A DNA stretch of 64,000 nt from Nocardia sp. BMG51109 (GTDB taxonomy: Bacteria; Actinomycetota; Actinomycetes; Mycobacteriales; Mycobacteriaceae), in NCBI RefSeq assembly GCF_000526215.1, contig NZ_JAFQ01000004.1:2976001-3040000 (forward strand), in the 5' to 3' direction. Under the pieces are notes generated by a model. That model ran no database searches. It was not told where the DNA came from and saw nothing but the letters and a program-made list of their open reading frames with translations. Below are positions 41,329 to 53,228 of this stretch, piece after piece (position 1 is the stretch's first letter; every line of letters starts with the position of its first letter). The position numbers and the translations under genes were made by a program.

Positions 41329-42369
41329 ATGCTCCCCGACATGCTGACTCCGCCGTCCACGCTGTCGGAACGTTGTCTATCGGACGTGCTGGCCGAGGTC
41401 TGGGCGATCGAGGCGGTGAAGATCGACTACGCGCCCGTCGGATTCGGCAGTCACCACTGGCGGGTTCGCGGCGCCGACGGGACGAACTGGTTCGCGACCG
41501 TGGACGAGCTGGAGGTGCGGCGGCGGTCGCCCGGCGATTCCGTCGACGAGGCATTCCGGCGGCTCGGTGCCGCGCTGGGGACGGCCCGGGCGCTCCGGGA
41601 CGGCGGACTGGACTTCGTGGTCGCTCCGGTACCGGGCGGTGCGGGTGAGGTGATCGCCCGGGCCGGAACGCGGTTCGCGATGGCGTGCTATCCGCTGCTG
41701 GCGGGCCGGCAGTTCGGCTGGGGTGAGTTCCGGGACGAGCGGCACCGGCAGGCCGTGCTCGACATGATCGTGGCGGTACATCGGGCGCCGGTGTGCGGGC
41801 CGGTGCTGACGGACGATTTCGCCGTCCCGCATCGTGACGAGGTCGAGTGGGCCTCGGCGGGCGCGGCTCCCGATTGCGGACCCTATGCCGCAGGCACGGC
41901 GAATCTGCTGTCGGACAACGTATCCGCCGTCCGGGAAGCGTGGGCGCGCTACGACGCGCTCGTCGCGGAAGCACGCTCCGAGCCGCCCACCGAGACATCT
42001 TCGAGGACAACGAATTCGGTGGTGACCCACGGTGAGCCGCACGCGGGCAACACCATGCTGACGCCGGCGGGATGGCGGCTCATCGATTGGGACACCGCAC
42101 TTCTCGCGCCGCCCGAGCGCGACCTGTGGGATCTCGACCCCGGCGACGGATCCCTGCTGGACGCCTACGCCGCGGCGACCGGATCGGCCCCGCGCCCGAA
42201 CCTGCTCGAGTTGTACCGCAGGCGCTGGGATCTCACCGACCTGGCCGAGTACGTCCACCGTTTCCGCCGGCCGCACAGCGGTTCCGAGGACGACGACGAA
42301 TCGTGGAAAGGGCTGCGGGAGATCGTTTCTCGCATGGCCGGCCACTCGCCCGGCGATGTCACACCGTGA
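41329..42369 (+). CDS. aminoglycoside-phosphotransferase-fold kinase
   Basis: The 346-residue product has an APH/choline-kinase fold. The catalytic loop is HGEPHAGNTM (HGxxxxxN) and the metal-binding DWD is in WRLIDWDTA. The N-terminal lobe has NWFATVDELEVRR. The substrate cannot be predicted, since relatives include antibiotic kinases and metabolic kinases. ATG 41329 is chosen; ATG 41341 is an alternative only four codons later. Confidence 0.85.
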   Translation: MLPDMLTPPSTLSERCLSDVLAEVWAIEAVKIDYAPVGFGSHHWRVRGADGTNWFATVDELEVRRRSPGDSVDEAFRRLGAALGTARALRDGGLDFVVAPVPGGAGEVIARAGTRFAMACYPLLAGRQFGWGEFRDERHRQAVLDMIVAVHRAPVCGPVLTDDFAVPHRDEVEWASAGAAPDCGPYAAGTANLLSDNVSAVREAWARYDALVAEARSEPPTETSSRTTNSVVTHGEPHAGNTMLTPAGWRLIDWDTALLAPPERDLWDLDPGDGSLLDAYAAATGSAPRPNLLELYRRRWDLTDLAEYVHRFRRPHSGSEDDDESWKGLREIVSRMAGHSPGDVTP

Positions 42370-42460
42370 CGGGCCGCCGTGGCCGCTGTCCTGTGTCGCG
42401 GCGGACGTGAGCGGCCCGGTTACCCGGCCGAACCGGCAGCAGCGGCGGCCGGGGCGCGGA

Positions 42461-42979
42461 TCAGGCTTGGCCGCGGTAGGCCGGGGCCTTGCTGGTGCCC
42501 GCCGGGGTGAGGGTGCGCAGCAGCGGCAGCGTGCGGCGGGCCACGACCGTGGACAGGACGATCACGCTGTGCGAGCGGACCACCGAGGCGCTGCGGTCGA
42601 TGCTCAGCAGCACCGACTGCAGGCCGGCGTGTGAATCGGCGCCGATGCGGCACAGCACGTCCTGCGAGCCGGTGGTGGCGTAGGCCTCCAGCACGCCGGG
42701 GATGCCGTCCAGGTCCGCGGCCAGCGCGTCCAGCGCACCCTGCGCGATCTCCAGCGTGACGAACGCCTGCACGTCGAAACCGGCGGCGGTGACGTCGATC
42801 TGGGGATCGTAGGAGGAGATCACCCCCGACTCCTCCATCCGGGCGATCCGCGACTGGACGGTCGCGCGGGCGACGCGGGTGCGGCGCGACAGTTCGAGGA
42901 CGCCCGCCTTCTGGTACTCGTGCATGGCGGTGAGGATCGCCAGATCCAGCTCGTCGAGCCGCGCCGCGGAGCGTGCCAT
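42461..42979 (-). CDS. Lrp/AsnC family transcriptional regulator
   Basis: The 172-residue product has an N-terminal HTH (LDLAILTAMHEYQKAGVLELSRRTRVARATVQSRIARM) and a C-terminal RAM ligand-binding domain (FVTLEIAQGALDALAADL and AYATTGSQDVLCRI). I chose ATG 42979 with GGAG upstream over ATG 42991. It is divergent from hppD; relatives in actinobacteria lie next to hppD and respond to aromatic amino acids, so control of tyrosine breakdown is likely. Confidence 0.92.
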   Translation of the reverse strand: MARSAARLDELDLAILTAMHEYQKAGVLELSRRTRVARATVQSRIARMEESGVISSYDPQIDVTAAGFDVQAFVTLEIAQGALDALAADLDGIPGVLEAYATTGSQDVLCRIGADSHAGLQSVLLSIDRSASVVRSHSVIVLSTVVARRTLPLLRTLTPAGTSKAPAYRGQA

Positions 42980-43003
42980 CGTCGTCTCCATCCGTGGTCG
43001 TGA

Positions 43004-44350
<1,347 letters not shown>

Positions 44351-44405
44351 CCTGGCGGTACGGATAACGCCGCGGCGAAGGCGGTGCCGGCGCCATCGAA
44401 CACAG

Positions 44406-44411
44406 TAGAGT
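44406..44411 (+). promoter_or_regulatory. -10 box of the first DUF3558 gene, leaderless arrangement
   Basis: TAGAGT at 44406-44411 lies seven bases before ATG 44419, with no Shine-Dalgarno sequence before that ATG. Confidence 0.45.
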
Positions 44412-44418
44412 CGCTGGC

Positions 44419-44949
44419 ATGCGGATCACGTCGGCGATCGTCACGGGGACAGCCATCGTCGCGCTGTTGACGGCATGCGGGTCGGGCGACGATTCGGACG
44501 CTCCGTCTCCGGCGGTGCGGCCGCCGATGAAGGTGGCGGCGCTGGGCCCGTTCACGGGGGAGTGCGGCAGCGTCACCGACGACGAGGTGCGCGATCTGGG
44601 TCAGCTGCCGCAGATTTCGCGGGCGTTCAAGAACTCCGTGAGCTGCAACTGGCAATCGGCCGGCACCACCTCGCCGAGCGTCACGTTCGCCTCCTACCGT
44701 GGCAGCCCGATCGAGCGGGAGCGCGCGTGGGTGACGGCGCAGGGGCGCAATCCCGAGCGGATCGAGATCGCCGGCCATCCGGGCTTCCAGGACGCCACCG
44801 CCACCGGCGACATCTGCGACCTGGCGGTGCAGCTCGGCGACGACTTCTTCGAGTGGTCGACCTCCACGGGGATCTTCGGCCAGCCGGGCGGTGACCCGTG
44901 CGTGAAGAATCGCAAACTGGCCGAACTGACCGTGCAGCGATTGAAGTGA
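44419..44949 (+). CDS. DUF3558 lipoprotein 1
   Basis: The 176-residue product has a signal peptide ending in a lipobox (ALLTAC) followed by an acidic Ser/Asp stretch. The DUF3558 pattern follows, with three conserved cysteines (GECGSVTDDEV, SVSCNWQSAG, GDPCVKNRKLAELTV). DUF3558 proteins are cell-envelope lipoproteins of mycolic-acid actinobacteria with unknown function. Start is ATG 44419. The second copy follows 13 bases downstream. Confidence 0.88.
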   Translation: MRITSAIVTGTAIVALLTACGSGDDSDAPSPAVRPPMKVAALGPFTGECGSVTDDEVRDLGQLPQISRAFKNSVSCNWQSAGTTSPSVTFASYRGSPIERERAWVTAQGRNPERIEIAGHPGFQDATATGDICDLAVQLGDDFFEWSTSTGIFGQPGGDPCVKNRKLAELTVQRLK

Positions 44950-44962
44950 GGGAGGACGCAGC

Positions 44963-45514
44963 GTGACTGTGCGAGCGACAGCCAGGACCTTGGCGGTCTG
45001 CGCGGCGGCGGTCGCGGTCGCGGCCACGATGAGCGGGTGCGGGCGCACCGTCTCCGGGACGGCGCAGCCGGCCGGCGGCGGCAGCAGCGTGAACATGAAC
45101 TTCGACAAGCTGCTGCGCGAGTGCGAGGTCGTCAAGGAGGACGACATCGCCAAGGCGACCGGTGCGCAGAGCACCAATTCCGCGTTCAACGGCGCGGTGT
45201 GCATGTGGGATCTGCTCGGAACCCCCGGCGGCGACGGCATGGCCACGCTGAACTGGTACGAGATGGGCTCGCTGCCCAACGAGAAACAAAACAACCAACG
45301 GCTCGGTTACACCACCGTCGACATCAACGTCCAGGGCCGGCGTGCGCTGCAGGTGCACCGCCCCAACGACCCGGACTCGTGCGGGGTGATGGCCCCGGCC
45401 GCCGATACCGGCGTCATCGGGTGGTGGGTGAACTATCGCGCCGGATCCGGGCATCCGGATCCGTGCGAGGGCGCGCAGAAACTGGCAGAGTTGACGCTGA
45501 ACCTAGCCCGATAG
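44963..45514 (+). CDS. DUF3558 lipoprotein 2
   Basis: This is a paralogue of the preceding gene, 183 residues, with a lipobox-type end of the signal peptide (AATMSGC) and the DUF3558 cysteine pattern (LLRECEVVKEDDIAKATG, GAVCMWDLLG, DPCEGAQKLAELTL). Start is GTG 44963 with GGAGG upstream. The two genes form one operon and probably arose by duplication. Confidence 0.88.
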   Translation: MTVRATARTLAVCAAAVAVAATMSGCGRTVSGTAQPAGGGSSVNMNFDKLLRECEVVKEDDIAKATGAQSTNSAFNGAVCMWDLLGTPGGDGMATLNWYEMGSLPNEKQNNQRLGYTTVDINVQGRRALQVHRPNDPDSCGVMAPAADTGVIGWWVNYRAGSGHPDPCEGAQKLAELTLNLAR

Positions 45515-45587
45515 ACCCGGTCCGATCGCCAGGCCGAGCCCTGGCCGACAACCCGATATCGCCGTCCGGTGTGCCCGTGCGCCTACC

Positions 45588-45604
45588 ACGGGGGCCCCGT
45601 TTTT
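45588..45604 (+). terminator. terminator-like palindrome after the lipoprotein genes
   Basis: ACGGGGGCCCCGT (45588-45600) is a tight palindrome followed by four more Ts, giving a run of five. The stem is short but the T-run is the best in the window. Confidence 0.5.
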
Positions 45605-45631
45605 GCCCCTCGCCGCGCCGACGGGTATCGT
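45603..45631 (+). promoter_or_regulatory. candidate promoter of the rpsL operon
   Basis: TTGCCC (45603-45608) and TATCGT (45626-45631) are 17 bases apart. This would give an rpsL leader of about 270 bases. The rest of the 394-base gap (45515-45908) contains no supported gene. Confidence 0.5.
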
Positions 45632-45908
45632 GGACCGCTGTGCCCGGAAGCTATCGGGCAAGTTCGTGTGCAGGACGTAAGCCAGCGAGAGCGGCCGACC
45701 TTCTCGGCGTGCCCAGAAAAGTCGGTATGCACTGCGCGCGACACGCCCGACCTCGGGACGCGAGGAACGTTGTTCGGGCGGAGGGATGAAAGCTCGATGA
45801 CCGTGGCGTGAACGTCCGAATGCGCCCAGCACGCCGGGATACACGCCACCAACTGAACAGACACGCAGAGTTCCAGACACCTGGTTACCGAATAAAGAAA
45901 GCCGGTAT

Positions 45909-46283
45909 ATGCCAACCATCAACCAGCTGGTCCGCAAGGGTCGCCGCGACAAGGTCGCGAAGCAGAAGACCGCGGCCCTGAAGGGGAGCCCGCAGCGTCG
46001 TGGCGTGTGCACCCGCGTGTACACCACGACCCCGAAGAAGCCGAACTCCGCGCTGCGCAAGGTCGCGCGTGTTCGCCTGACCAGCGCGGTCGAGGTCACG
46101 GCCTACATCCCCGGTGAGGGCCACAACCTGCAGGAGCACTCGATGGTGCTCGTGCGCGGCGGTCGTGTGAAGGACCTTCCGGGCGTGCGCTACAAGATCA
46201 TTCGCGGCTCGCTGGACACCCAGGGTGTGAAGAACCGCAAGCAGGCTCGCAGCCGTTACGGCGCCAAGAAGGAGAAGAGCTGA
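45909..46283 (+). CDS. rpsL: 30S ribosomal protein S12
   Basis: S12 sits at the decoding centre. The 124-residue product has the conserved [12 protein letters not shown] and [12 protein letters not shown] segments. The two lysines whose change gives streptomycin resistance (Lys43 and Lys88 in mycobacterial numbering) are both present, so the ribosome looks streptomycin-sensitive. Start is ATG 45909. rpsG follows one base after the stop. Confidence 0.98.
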   Translation: MPTINQLVRKGRRDKVAKQKTAALKGSPQRRGVCTRVYTTTPKKPNSALRKVARVRLTSAVEVTAYIPGEGHNLQEHSMVLVRGGRVKDLPGVRYKIIRGSLDTQGVKNRKQARSRYGAKKEKS

Positions 46284-46284
46284 T

Positions 46285-46755
46285 ATGCCGCGCAAGGGTC
46301 CCGCGCCGAAGCGCCCCCTGATCAACGATCCGGTCTACGGGTCGCCGCTGGTCTCGCAGCTGGTCAACAAGATCCTGCTGGACGGCAAGAAGTCGACCGC
46401 CGAGCGGATCGTCTACGCGGCGCTGGAGCAGGCGCGCGAGAAGACCGGCACCGATCCGGTCGTCACCCTCAAGCGCGCGCTCGACAACGTGAAGCCGTCG
46501 CTCGAGGTGAAGCCGCGCCGGGTCGGTGGCGCCACCTACCAGGTGCCGGTCGAGGTGCGGCCGGGTCGCGCCAACACCCTGGCGCTGCGCTGGCTGGTGA
46601 GCTTCTCGCGGCAGCGCCGGGAGAAGACCATGGTCGAGCGGCTGGCCAACGAGCTGCTGGATGCCAGCAACGGCCTGGGCGCCTCGGTGAAGCGGCGCGA
46701 GGACACGCACAAGATGGCCGAGTCGAACCGGGCCTTCGCGCACTACCGCTGGTGA
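46285..46755 (+). CDS. rpsG: 30S ribosomal protein S7
   Basis: S7 nucleates assembly of the 30S head. The 156-residue product begins [12 protein letters not shown] and contains the conserved [17 protein letters not shown] and ends [11 protein letters not shown], as in mycobacteria. Start is ATG 46285. fusA follows after 260 bases, a gap that holds a small hairpin (CGGAGC-GGT-GCTCCG, 46774-46788). Confidence 0.98.
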   Translation: MPRKGPAPKRPLINDPVYGSPLVSQLVNKILLDGKKSTAERIVYAALEQAREKTGTDPVVTLKRALDNVKPSLEVKPRRVGGATYQVPVEVRPGRANTLALRWLVSFSRQRREKTMVERLANELLDASNGLGASVKRREDTHKMAESNRAFAHYRW

Positions 46756-47015
46756 TTCGATTCCCGGGTCAGCCGGAGCGGTGCTCCGAGTTCGGACGCT
46801 GTGGCGGCGTTCCGAATTCGGCACTGTGAAGGGACGGCGCCGGGAGGCGAGTCACAGTCGGGCGTGGCGGCCGGGCGGCCCCGGTGCAGGGCACTTCGGC
46901 GCCGCGCTCGACGTTGAAAAAGTGATGGCCTCTGGGCCTCCGCAAGGAGCCAGGGTCGTTCCCGAAAATCCCAACTGAGCTGAGAGTCTCACAAGACAGA
47001 GCGGGGAAGATTTCC

Positions 47016-49118
<2,103 letters not shown>

Positions 49119-49135
49119 TCCGGTCTCTGCACCAC

Positions 49136-49164
49136 CCGATCCCCGTGTATGCGGGGATGATCCA
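49136..49164 (+). repeat. solitary type I-E CRISPR-repeat-like hairpin
   Basis: The 29 bases have stem arms ATCCCCG (49139-49145) and CGGGGAT (49152-49158) and end in GATCC. They line up with known type I-E repeats such as that of E. coli, which has CCCCG, then GCGGGGAT and a CC end. No second copy lies at spacer distance on either side, so this is not an array. The downstream end of this gap leads into the tuf ribosome site. Confidence 0.6.
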
Positions 49165-49216
49165 TAACAACCGCACTGCTGCTTAGCAAGCACCAACAAG
49201 TCCAGGAGGACATCAA

Positions 49217-50407
49217 GTGGCGAAGGCGAAGTTCGAGCGGACGAAGCCCCACGTCAACATCGGCACCATCGGTCACGTCGACCACGGCAAGACCACGCTG
49301 ACGGCGGCTATCACCAAGGTTCTGCACGACAAGTACCCGGACCTGAACCAGAGCTTTGCGTTCGACATGATCGACAAGGCTCCGGAGGAGAAGGCCCGCG
49401 GTATCACGATCAACATCTCGCACGTCGAGTACCAGACCGAGAACCGGCACTACGCCCACGTCGACGCGCCGGGTCACGCCGACTACATCAAGAACATGAT
49501 CACCGGTGCGGCCCAGATGGACGGCGCCATCCTCGTGGTCGCCGCCACCGACGGCCCGATGCCGCAGACCCGTGAGCACGTGCTGCTCGCGCGTCAGGTC
49601 GGCGTGCCCTACATCCTGGTCGCGCTGAACAAGTCGGACATGGTCGACGACGAGGAGATCCTCGAGCTCGTCGAGATGGAGGTCCGCGAGCTGCTGGCCT
49701 CGCAGGAGTTCGACGAGGAGGCCCCGGTCGTCCGCGTTTCCGGCCTGAAGGCGCTGGAGGGCGACGAGAAGTGGACCAAGTCCATCGAGGAGCTCATGGA
49801 CGCGGTCGACAACTCGATCCCGGACCCGGTCCGTGAGACCGACAAGCCGTTCCTGATGCCGATCGAGGACGTCTTCACGATCACCGGTCGCGGCACGGTC
49901 GTCACCGGTCGTGTCGAGCGCGGCATCATCAACGTGAACGAGGAAGTCGAGATCACCGGCATCCGCGAGAAGACGCAGAAGACCACGGTCACCGGCGTCG
50001 AGATGTTCCGCAAGCTGCTCGACCAGGGTCAGGCCGGTGACAACGTCGGTCTGCTGCTGCGCGGCCTCAAGCGTGAGGACGTGGAGCGCGGCCAGGTTGT
50101 CATCAAGCCGGGCACCACGACCCCGCACACCGAGTTCGAGGGCCAGGCGTACATCCTGTCGAAGGACGAGGGCGGCCGGCACACCCCGTTCTTCAACAAC
50201 TACCGCCCGCAGTTCTACTTCCGCACCACCGACGTGACCGGTGTCGTGACCCTCCCCGAGGGCACCGAGATGGTCATGCCGGGCGACAACACCGAGATGA
50301 GCGTCAAGCTGATCCAGCCGGTCGCCATGGAAGAGGGCCTGCGTTTCGCGATCCGTGAGGGTGGCCGCACCGTCGGCGCCGGTCGCGTCACGAAGATCAT
50401 CAAGTGA
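49217..50407 (+). CDS. tuf: elongation factor Tu
   Basis: EF-Tu delivers aminoacyl-tRNA to the ribosome. The 396-residue product has [29 protein letters not shown] and NKSDMV, and domains II-III of normal sequence, including the [19 protein letters not shown] segment. Start is GTG 49217 with AGGAGG upstream. Two hairpins and a dispersed palindrome follow the stop. Confidence 0.98.
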   Translation: MAKAKFERTKPHVNIGTIGHVDHGKTTLTAAITKVLHDKYPDLNQSFAFDMIDKAPEEKARGITINISHVEYQTENRHYAHVDAPGHADYIKNMITGAAQMDGAILVVAATDGPMPQTREHVLLARQVGVPYILVALNKSDMVDDEEILELVEMEVRELLASQEFDEEAPVVRVSGLKALEGDEKWTKSIEELMDAVDNSIPDPVRETDKPFLMPIEDVFTITGRGTVVTGRVERGIINVNEEVEITGIREKTQKTTVTGVEMFRKLLDQGQAGDNVGLLLRGLKREDVERGQVVIKPGTTTPHTEFEGQAYILSKDEGGRHTPFFNNYRPQFYFRTTDVTGVVTLPEGTEMVMPGDNTEMSVKLIQPVAMEEGLRFAIREGGRTVGAGRVTKIIK

Positions 50408-50444
50408 CGTCGCTTCGCGACGTCATCCCGGCGAAGGCCGGGAT
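50406..50444 (+). repeat. hairpin plus dispersed palindrome after tuf
   Basis: GACGTCGC (50406-50413) pairs with GCGACGTC (50417-50424); the stop codon of tuf overlaps it. ATCCCGGC (50425-50432) then pairs with GCCGGGAT (50437-50444) around GAAG. The second palindrome shares its core with the rpoB-rpoC element at 21451-21530. Confidence 0.7.
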
Positions 50445-50479
50445 CGAGTGGTGACGTCCTCGCGGACGTAACGACTGCG

Positions 50480-50511
50480 AGAGGGCCGCTCCCGAAAGGG
50501 AGCGGCCCTCT
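50480..50511 (+). terminator. tuf terminator
   Basis: GAGGGCCGCTCCC (50481-50493) pairs perfectly with GGGAGCGGCCCTC (50498-50510) around a GAAA tetraloop, with A50480-T50511 extending the stem. TTCGTATTTC follows. It separates the translation operon from the methyltransferase gene. Confidence 0.88.
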
Positions 50512-50541
50512 TCGTATTTCGGGGGTGCCCCGGGCGGGTTC

Positions 50542-50547
50542 TAGACT
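50542..50547 (+). promoter_or_regulatory. -10 box of tsnR, leaderless arrangement
   Basis: TAGACT at 50542-50547 lies seven bases before ATG 50555. No Shine-Dalgarno sequence is present. A weak -35 (TTCGGG, 50518-50523) lies at 18-base spacing, just after the tuf terminator. Confidence 0.5.
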
Positions 50548-50554
50548 GTCACGC

Positions 50555-51358
50555 ATGACCGCGATGCCCATCATCACCGAGAAATCGGATCCTGCCGTGC
50601 AGCGAATTCTCGACGTCACCAAGCACTCCCGGGTGAATATCAAGAGTGTCTTGATCGAGGATCTGGAGCCGATTTCGCACTGCGTTCGTGCCGGGGTCGA
50701 TTTCATCGAAATCTATGCGACCGCGGAGGCGGCCGAGCTGGACGACATCGTGGCGATCACCGCCTCGCGCGAGATCCCGCTCCGGTTGATGGATTCCGCG
50801 GTCGTCAACCACGTGTTCAAGGCGGAGCGGAAACCCAAGATCTTCGGTATCGCCCGGGTGCCCCGGGCCTGCGGTTTTGCCGATACGGAGCAGAATCCGG
50901 GCGACCTGATCGTGCTCGACGGCGTGAAGATCGTGGGAAATATCGGCGCGATCATCCGCACCTCGTATGCGCTGGGCGTCTCCGGGATCGTGTTGATCGA
51001 CAGCGATCTCACGAGTATCGCCGATCGGCGGCTCATCCGGGCGAGTCGCGGCTACGTGTTTTCGCTGCCGATCATCCTCGCCGACCGCGCGGACGCCGCG
51101 AAGTATATTTCCGGGAACGGCATGCCGCTGGTGGTTTTCGATGCGGACGGTGCGGACACCCTGGTCGATCTCGATCGGATCGACGAACGGATCGCGCTGC
51201 TTTTCGGGGGTGAGAAGACCGGGCCTTCCAGCGATTTGTACGGGATGCGGAATATTTCCGTTCGTATCCCCATGCGCAGCTCCGCAGAATCGCTGAACGT
51301 CTCCGTAGCAGCCGGTATCGCGCTGTATCAGCGGAGTGGCCACAGCTTTTCGCGATGA
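50555..51358 (+). CDS. tsnR: thiostrepton-resistance-type 23S rRNA (A1067) 2'-O-methyltransferase
   Basis: Tsr-type SPOUT enzymes methylate A1067 of 23S rRNA and block thiopeptides at the L11 site. The 267-residue product is close to Tsr (about 269) as I remember it, in DPAVQRILDVTKHSR, FGIARVPRACGF, LDGVKIVGNIGAI and ADRRLIRASRGYVFSLP. SPOUT features are Asn129-Ile-Gly-Ala with Arg135, Arg165, the FGGEKTGPSS loop with Glu220, and SLNVSVAAGIAL at 246-257. ATG 50555 is chosen from similarity and the -10 box. Codons are less GC-biased than in tuf, hinting at transfer. A general SPOUT rRNA methylase is the alternative, but the N-terminal Tsr pattern argues for this group. Confidence 0.88.
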   Translation: MTAMPIITEKSDPAVQRILDVTKHSRVNIKSVLIEDLEPISHCVRAGVDFIEIYATAEAAELDDIVAITASREIPLRLMDSAVVNHVFKAERKPKIFGIARVPRACGFADTEQNPGDLIVLDGVKIVGNIGAIIRTSYALGVSGIVLIDSDLTSIADRRLIRASRGYVFSLPIILADRADAAKYISGNGMPLVVFDADGADTLVDLDRIDERIALLFGGEKTGPSSDLYGMRNISVRIPMRSSAESLNVSVAAGIALYQRSGHSFSR

Positions 51359-51377
51359 CAGCCTTTCGCGGTGACGG

Positions 51378-53000
51378 TCAGGGGGATTCGCCGGCCGGGG
51401 CCGCGGCTAATAACGCCTCGGCGAACCGGCGCATGTGGTCGGCACCGCCGAACCAGGCGGAGACCAGGTCGACGGCGGCGGTGCGGGTGCGGTGCGCGGC
51501 GTCGATGAATTCGGCCAGCGAGATGTCACCGGCCTCGGCCTTCTTCGCGACGTTCTCCAGGTTGTGGCTGGACAGCAGCAGGCGCATCACCACGTGGATG
51601 TCGACGTTCGCGGGGGCGTCCTCCGTCGCGGCGGCGCGGCGCTGACCGATGCCGCGGCGGGCGGGCGTGGGCTGCGGGGTGCGCCGGCCCGGTCCGCTGT
51701 CTTCGGGGGAGCGGTCGGGTTCGGGGGTCTTCGTGCTGTGTGTGGACGCGCTATCGATGCGAGGCGTAGCGGCTGTATCCGCCCGAGGCCCCGCCGCCGT
51801 ATCCGTGTGAGGCACCGCCTCAGTGTCGCTGCGGTGGGCGGCCTCGGTGCGCGGGTGGCGCTGCACCGGTGGCCTCGGCTGCGTGGTTTCGGCGTTGGGG
51901 GTGGCGGAGTTTCTCGGGGTGGACTGGTATTCGCCTCGTGGGCCGATCGACTCGGTGCGCGGAGCCGCCGGTTCGCTGCGTGCGGCAAGGGAATCGGAGC
52001 GGGACGGCAGGGAGTTCGATCGCCGGGGCAGGGAGTCCGGCTGTGCCGTGAAGGAATTCGAGGACGGCGCGAACGAGTCCGACGGCAGTGCGAAGGAATT
52101 CGACGAGGGCGCCGACGAATCCGAGGGCTGCGGGGTGGAGTTCGCGGAGGCGGTGTAGGAGTTCGAGGGCTGCGGGGTGGAGTTCGCGGAGGCGGTGTAG
52201 GAGTTCGACGGGGGTGCGAACGAATCCGAAGGTGGCGTGGTGGAGTTCGCGGAAGGGGTGTAAGAGTCCGAGGGCAGCGCGTAGGAGTTCAGCGGGGGTG
52301 CGAACGAGTCCGAGGATGGCGTGGTGGAGTTCGCGGAGGAGGTGAAGGAGTCCGAGGGCAGTGCGAAGGAGTTCGGCGGGGGTGCGAACGAATCCGATGG
52401 GGGCATGGTGGAGTTCGCGGAGGAGTCCGACGGCAGCGTGAACGAGTTCGACGGGGCCGCGAAGGAATCCGAGGGGGGCGCGACGGAATTCGAGCGGGGT
52501 GTGAAGGAGCCCGAGGGAGGCGCCATGGATTCGGGGCGCGGGGTGATGGACTCCGGCCGCGGGGTGATGGATTCGGGGCGCGGCGTGATGGAGTCCGAGC
52601 GCGGGGTGATGGAGTCCGGGCGGGCGGGGGCCGGCTCCCGCGCGGTCTGCGCGGGATCGGTGCGCCGCAGGCTCGGGTCGGTCGGCGGGGTGGCGGACTC
52701 CGGCCTGATCGCGACGGATTCGGGGGCGGCGGTGAGGGATTCGGGGCGGGCGGTGGACACCTCGGGCTGCGGGGTGGTTGCCGACGGGGTGGCCGCATTG
52801 GCCCACTGTGTCGCGAAATCCGGCTGACTCCACTGCATCTCGGGACCGAACGGACTGTGCGAGTTGTTGTCGATGCCGGTCGGCGCACTGGTCGAGGCGA
52901 AACTCGAGTTGTTGGCCGGGTGGGTGAGGCGAGCGCCCTCCGGCCGTGTGCGATGAGGTTCCCCGAAGCTGGCGAAATCGGCATCCGTCATAGCCGCCAT
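51378..53000 (-). CDS. heptad-repeat, Ser/Pro-rich protein with conserved C-terminal helical domain
   Basis: I do not recognise this 540-residue protein. About residues 82-351 form some 38 consecutive seven-residue units ending in Asp/Asn/Glu-Ser, such as ITPRPES, FAPPSNS, YALPSDS, FALPSDS and TTPPSDS, with one four-residue slip (SANS) near the middle. Residues 352-463 are Pro/Thr/Arg-rich. The last 77 residues (464-540) look folded and helical (NVDIHVVMRLLLSSHNLENVA, then LVSAWFGGADHMRRFAEALL). There is no signal peptide or membrane segment. Start is ATG 53000; ATG 52991 is an alternative. It ends 19 bases from the tsnR stop, tail to tail. Normal GC3 and a frame intact through the repeats argue that it is translated. 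Confidence 0.75.
   Translation of the reverse strand: MAAMTDADFASFGEPHRTRPEGARLTHPANNSSFASTSAPTGIDNNSHSPFGPEMQWSQPDFATQWANAATPSATTPQPEVSTARPESLTAAPESVAIRPESATPPTDPSLRRTDPAQTAREPAPARPDSITPRSDSITPRPESITPRPESITPRPESMAPPSGSFTPRSNSVAPPSDSFAAPSNSFTLPSDSSANSTMPPSDSFAPPPNSFALPSDSFTSSANSTTPSSDSFAPPLNSYALPSDSYTPSANSTTPPSDSFAPPSNSYTASANSTPQPSNSYTASANSTPQPSDSSAPSSNSFALPSDSFAPSSNSFTAQPDSLPRRSNSLPSRSDSLAARSEPAAPRTESIGPRGEYQSTPRNSATPNAETTQPRPPVQRHPRTEAAHRSDTEAVPHTDTAAGPRADTAATPRIDSASTHSTKTPEPDRSPEDSGPGRRTPQPTPARRGIGQRRAAATEDAPANVDIHVVMRLLLSSHNLENVAKKAEAGDISLAEFIDAAHRTRTAAVDLVSAWFGGADHMRRFAEALLAAAPAGESP
52123..52206 (-). repeat. perfect 42-bp tandem duplication inside the heptad-repeat gene
   Basis: Bases 52123-52164 are repeated exactly at 52165-52206. 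The unit is 14 codons, or two heptads (YTASANS and TPQPSNS), so the duplication keeps both frame and repeat phase. It shows how the repeat grows. Confidence 0.9.
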
Positions 53001-53228
53001 GCTATCCCCGCCCCCTCGCGCCTTTCAGGCCGTGGCCGCCCGGCCCGGCAGGCGCTGCGACGGGCGGACTCGCCGCAACGCAGGGTACGCCAGTTCCGAC
53101 CGCTTCTCCACCCGTGTCCCGCGACGAGGGAGCATCGACAGGAGTTCGCTCGGTGCCGCCGGCTCGATCCGGTGCCCGCGGCCGCGCGGCACGGGCGCGA
53201 TCCGGATCCGGGTCGGTGGTGGCGCCGG

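Noticed and set aside
49119..49216. A real CRISPR array
   Set aside because: Only one repeat-like unit exists and no second copy lies at spacer distance; no cas gene is in the window.
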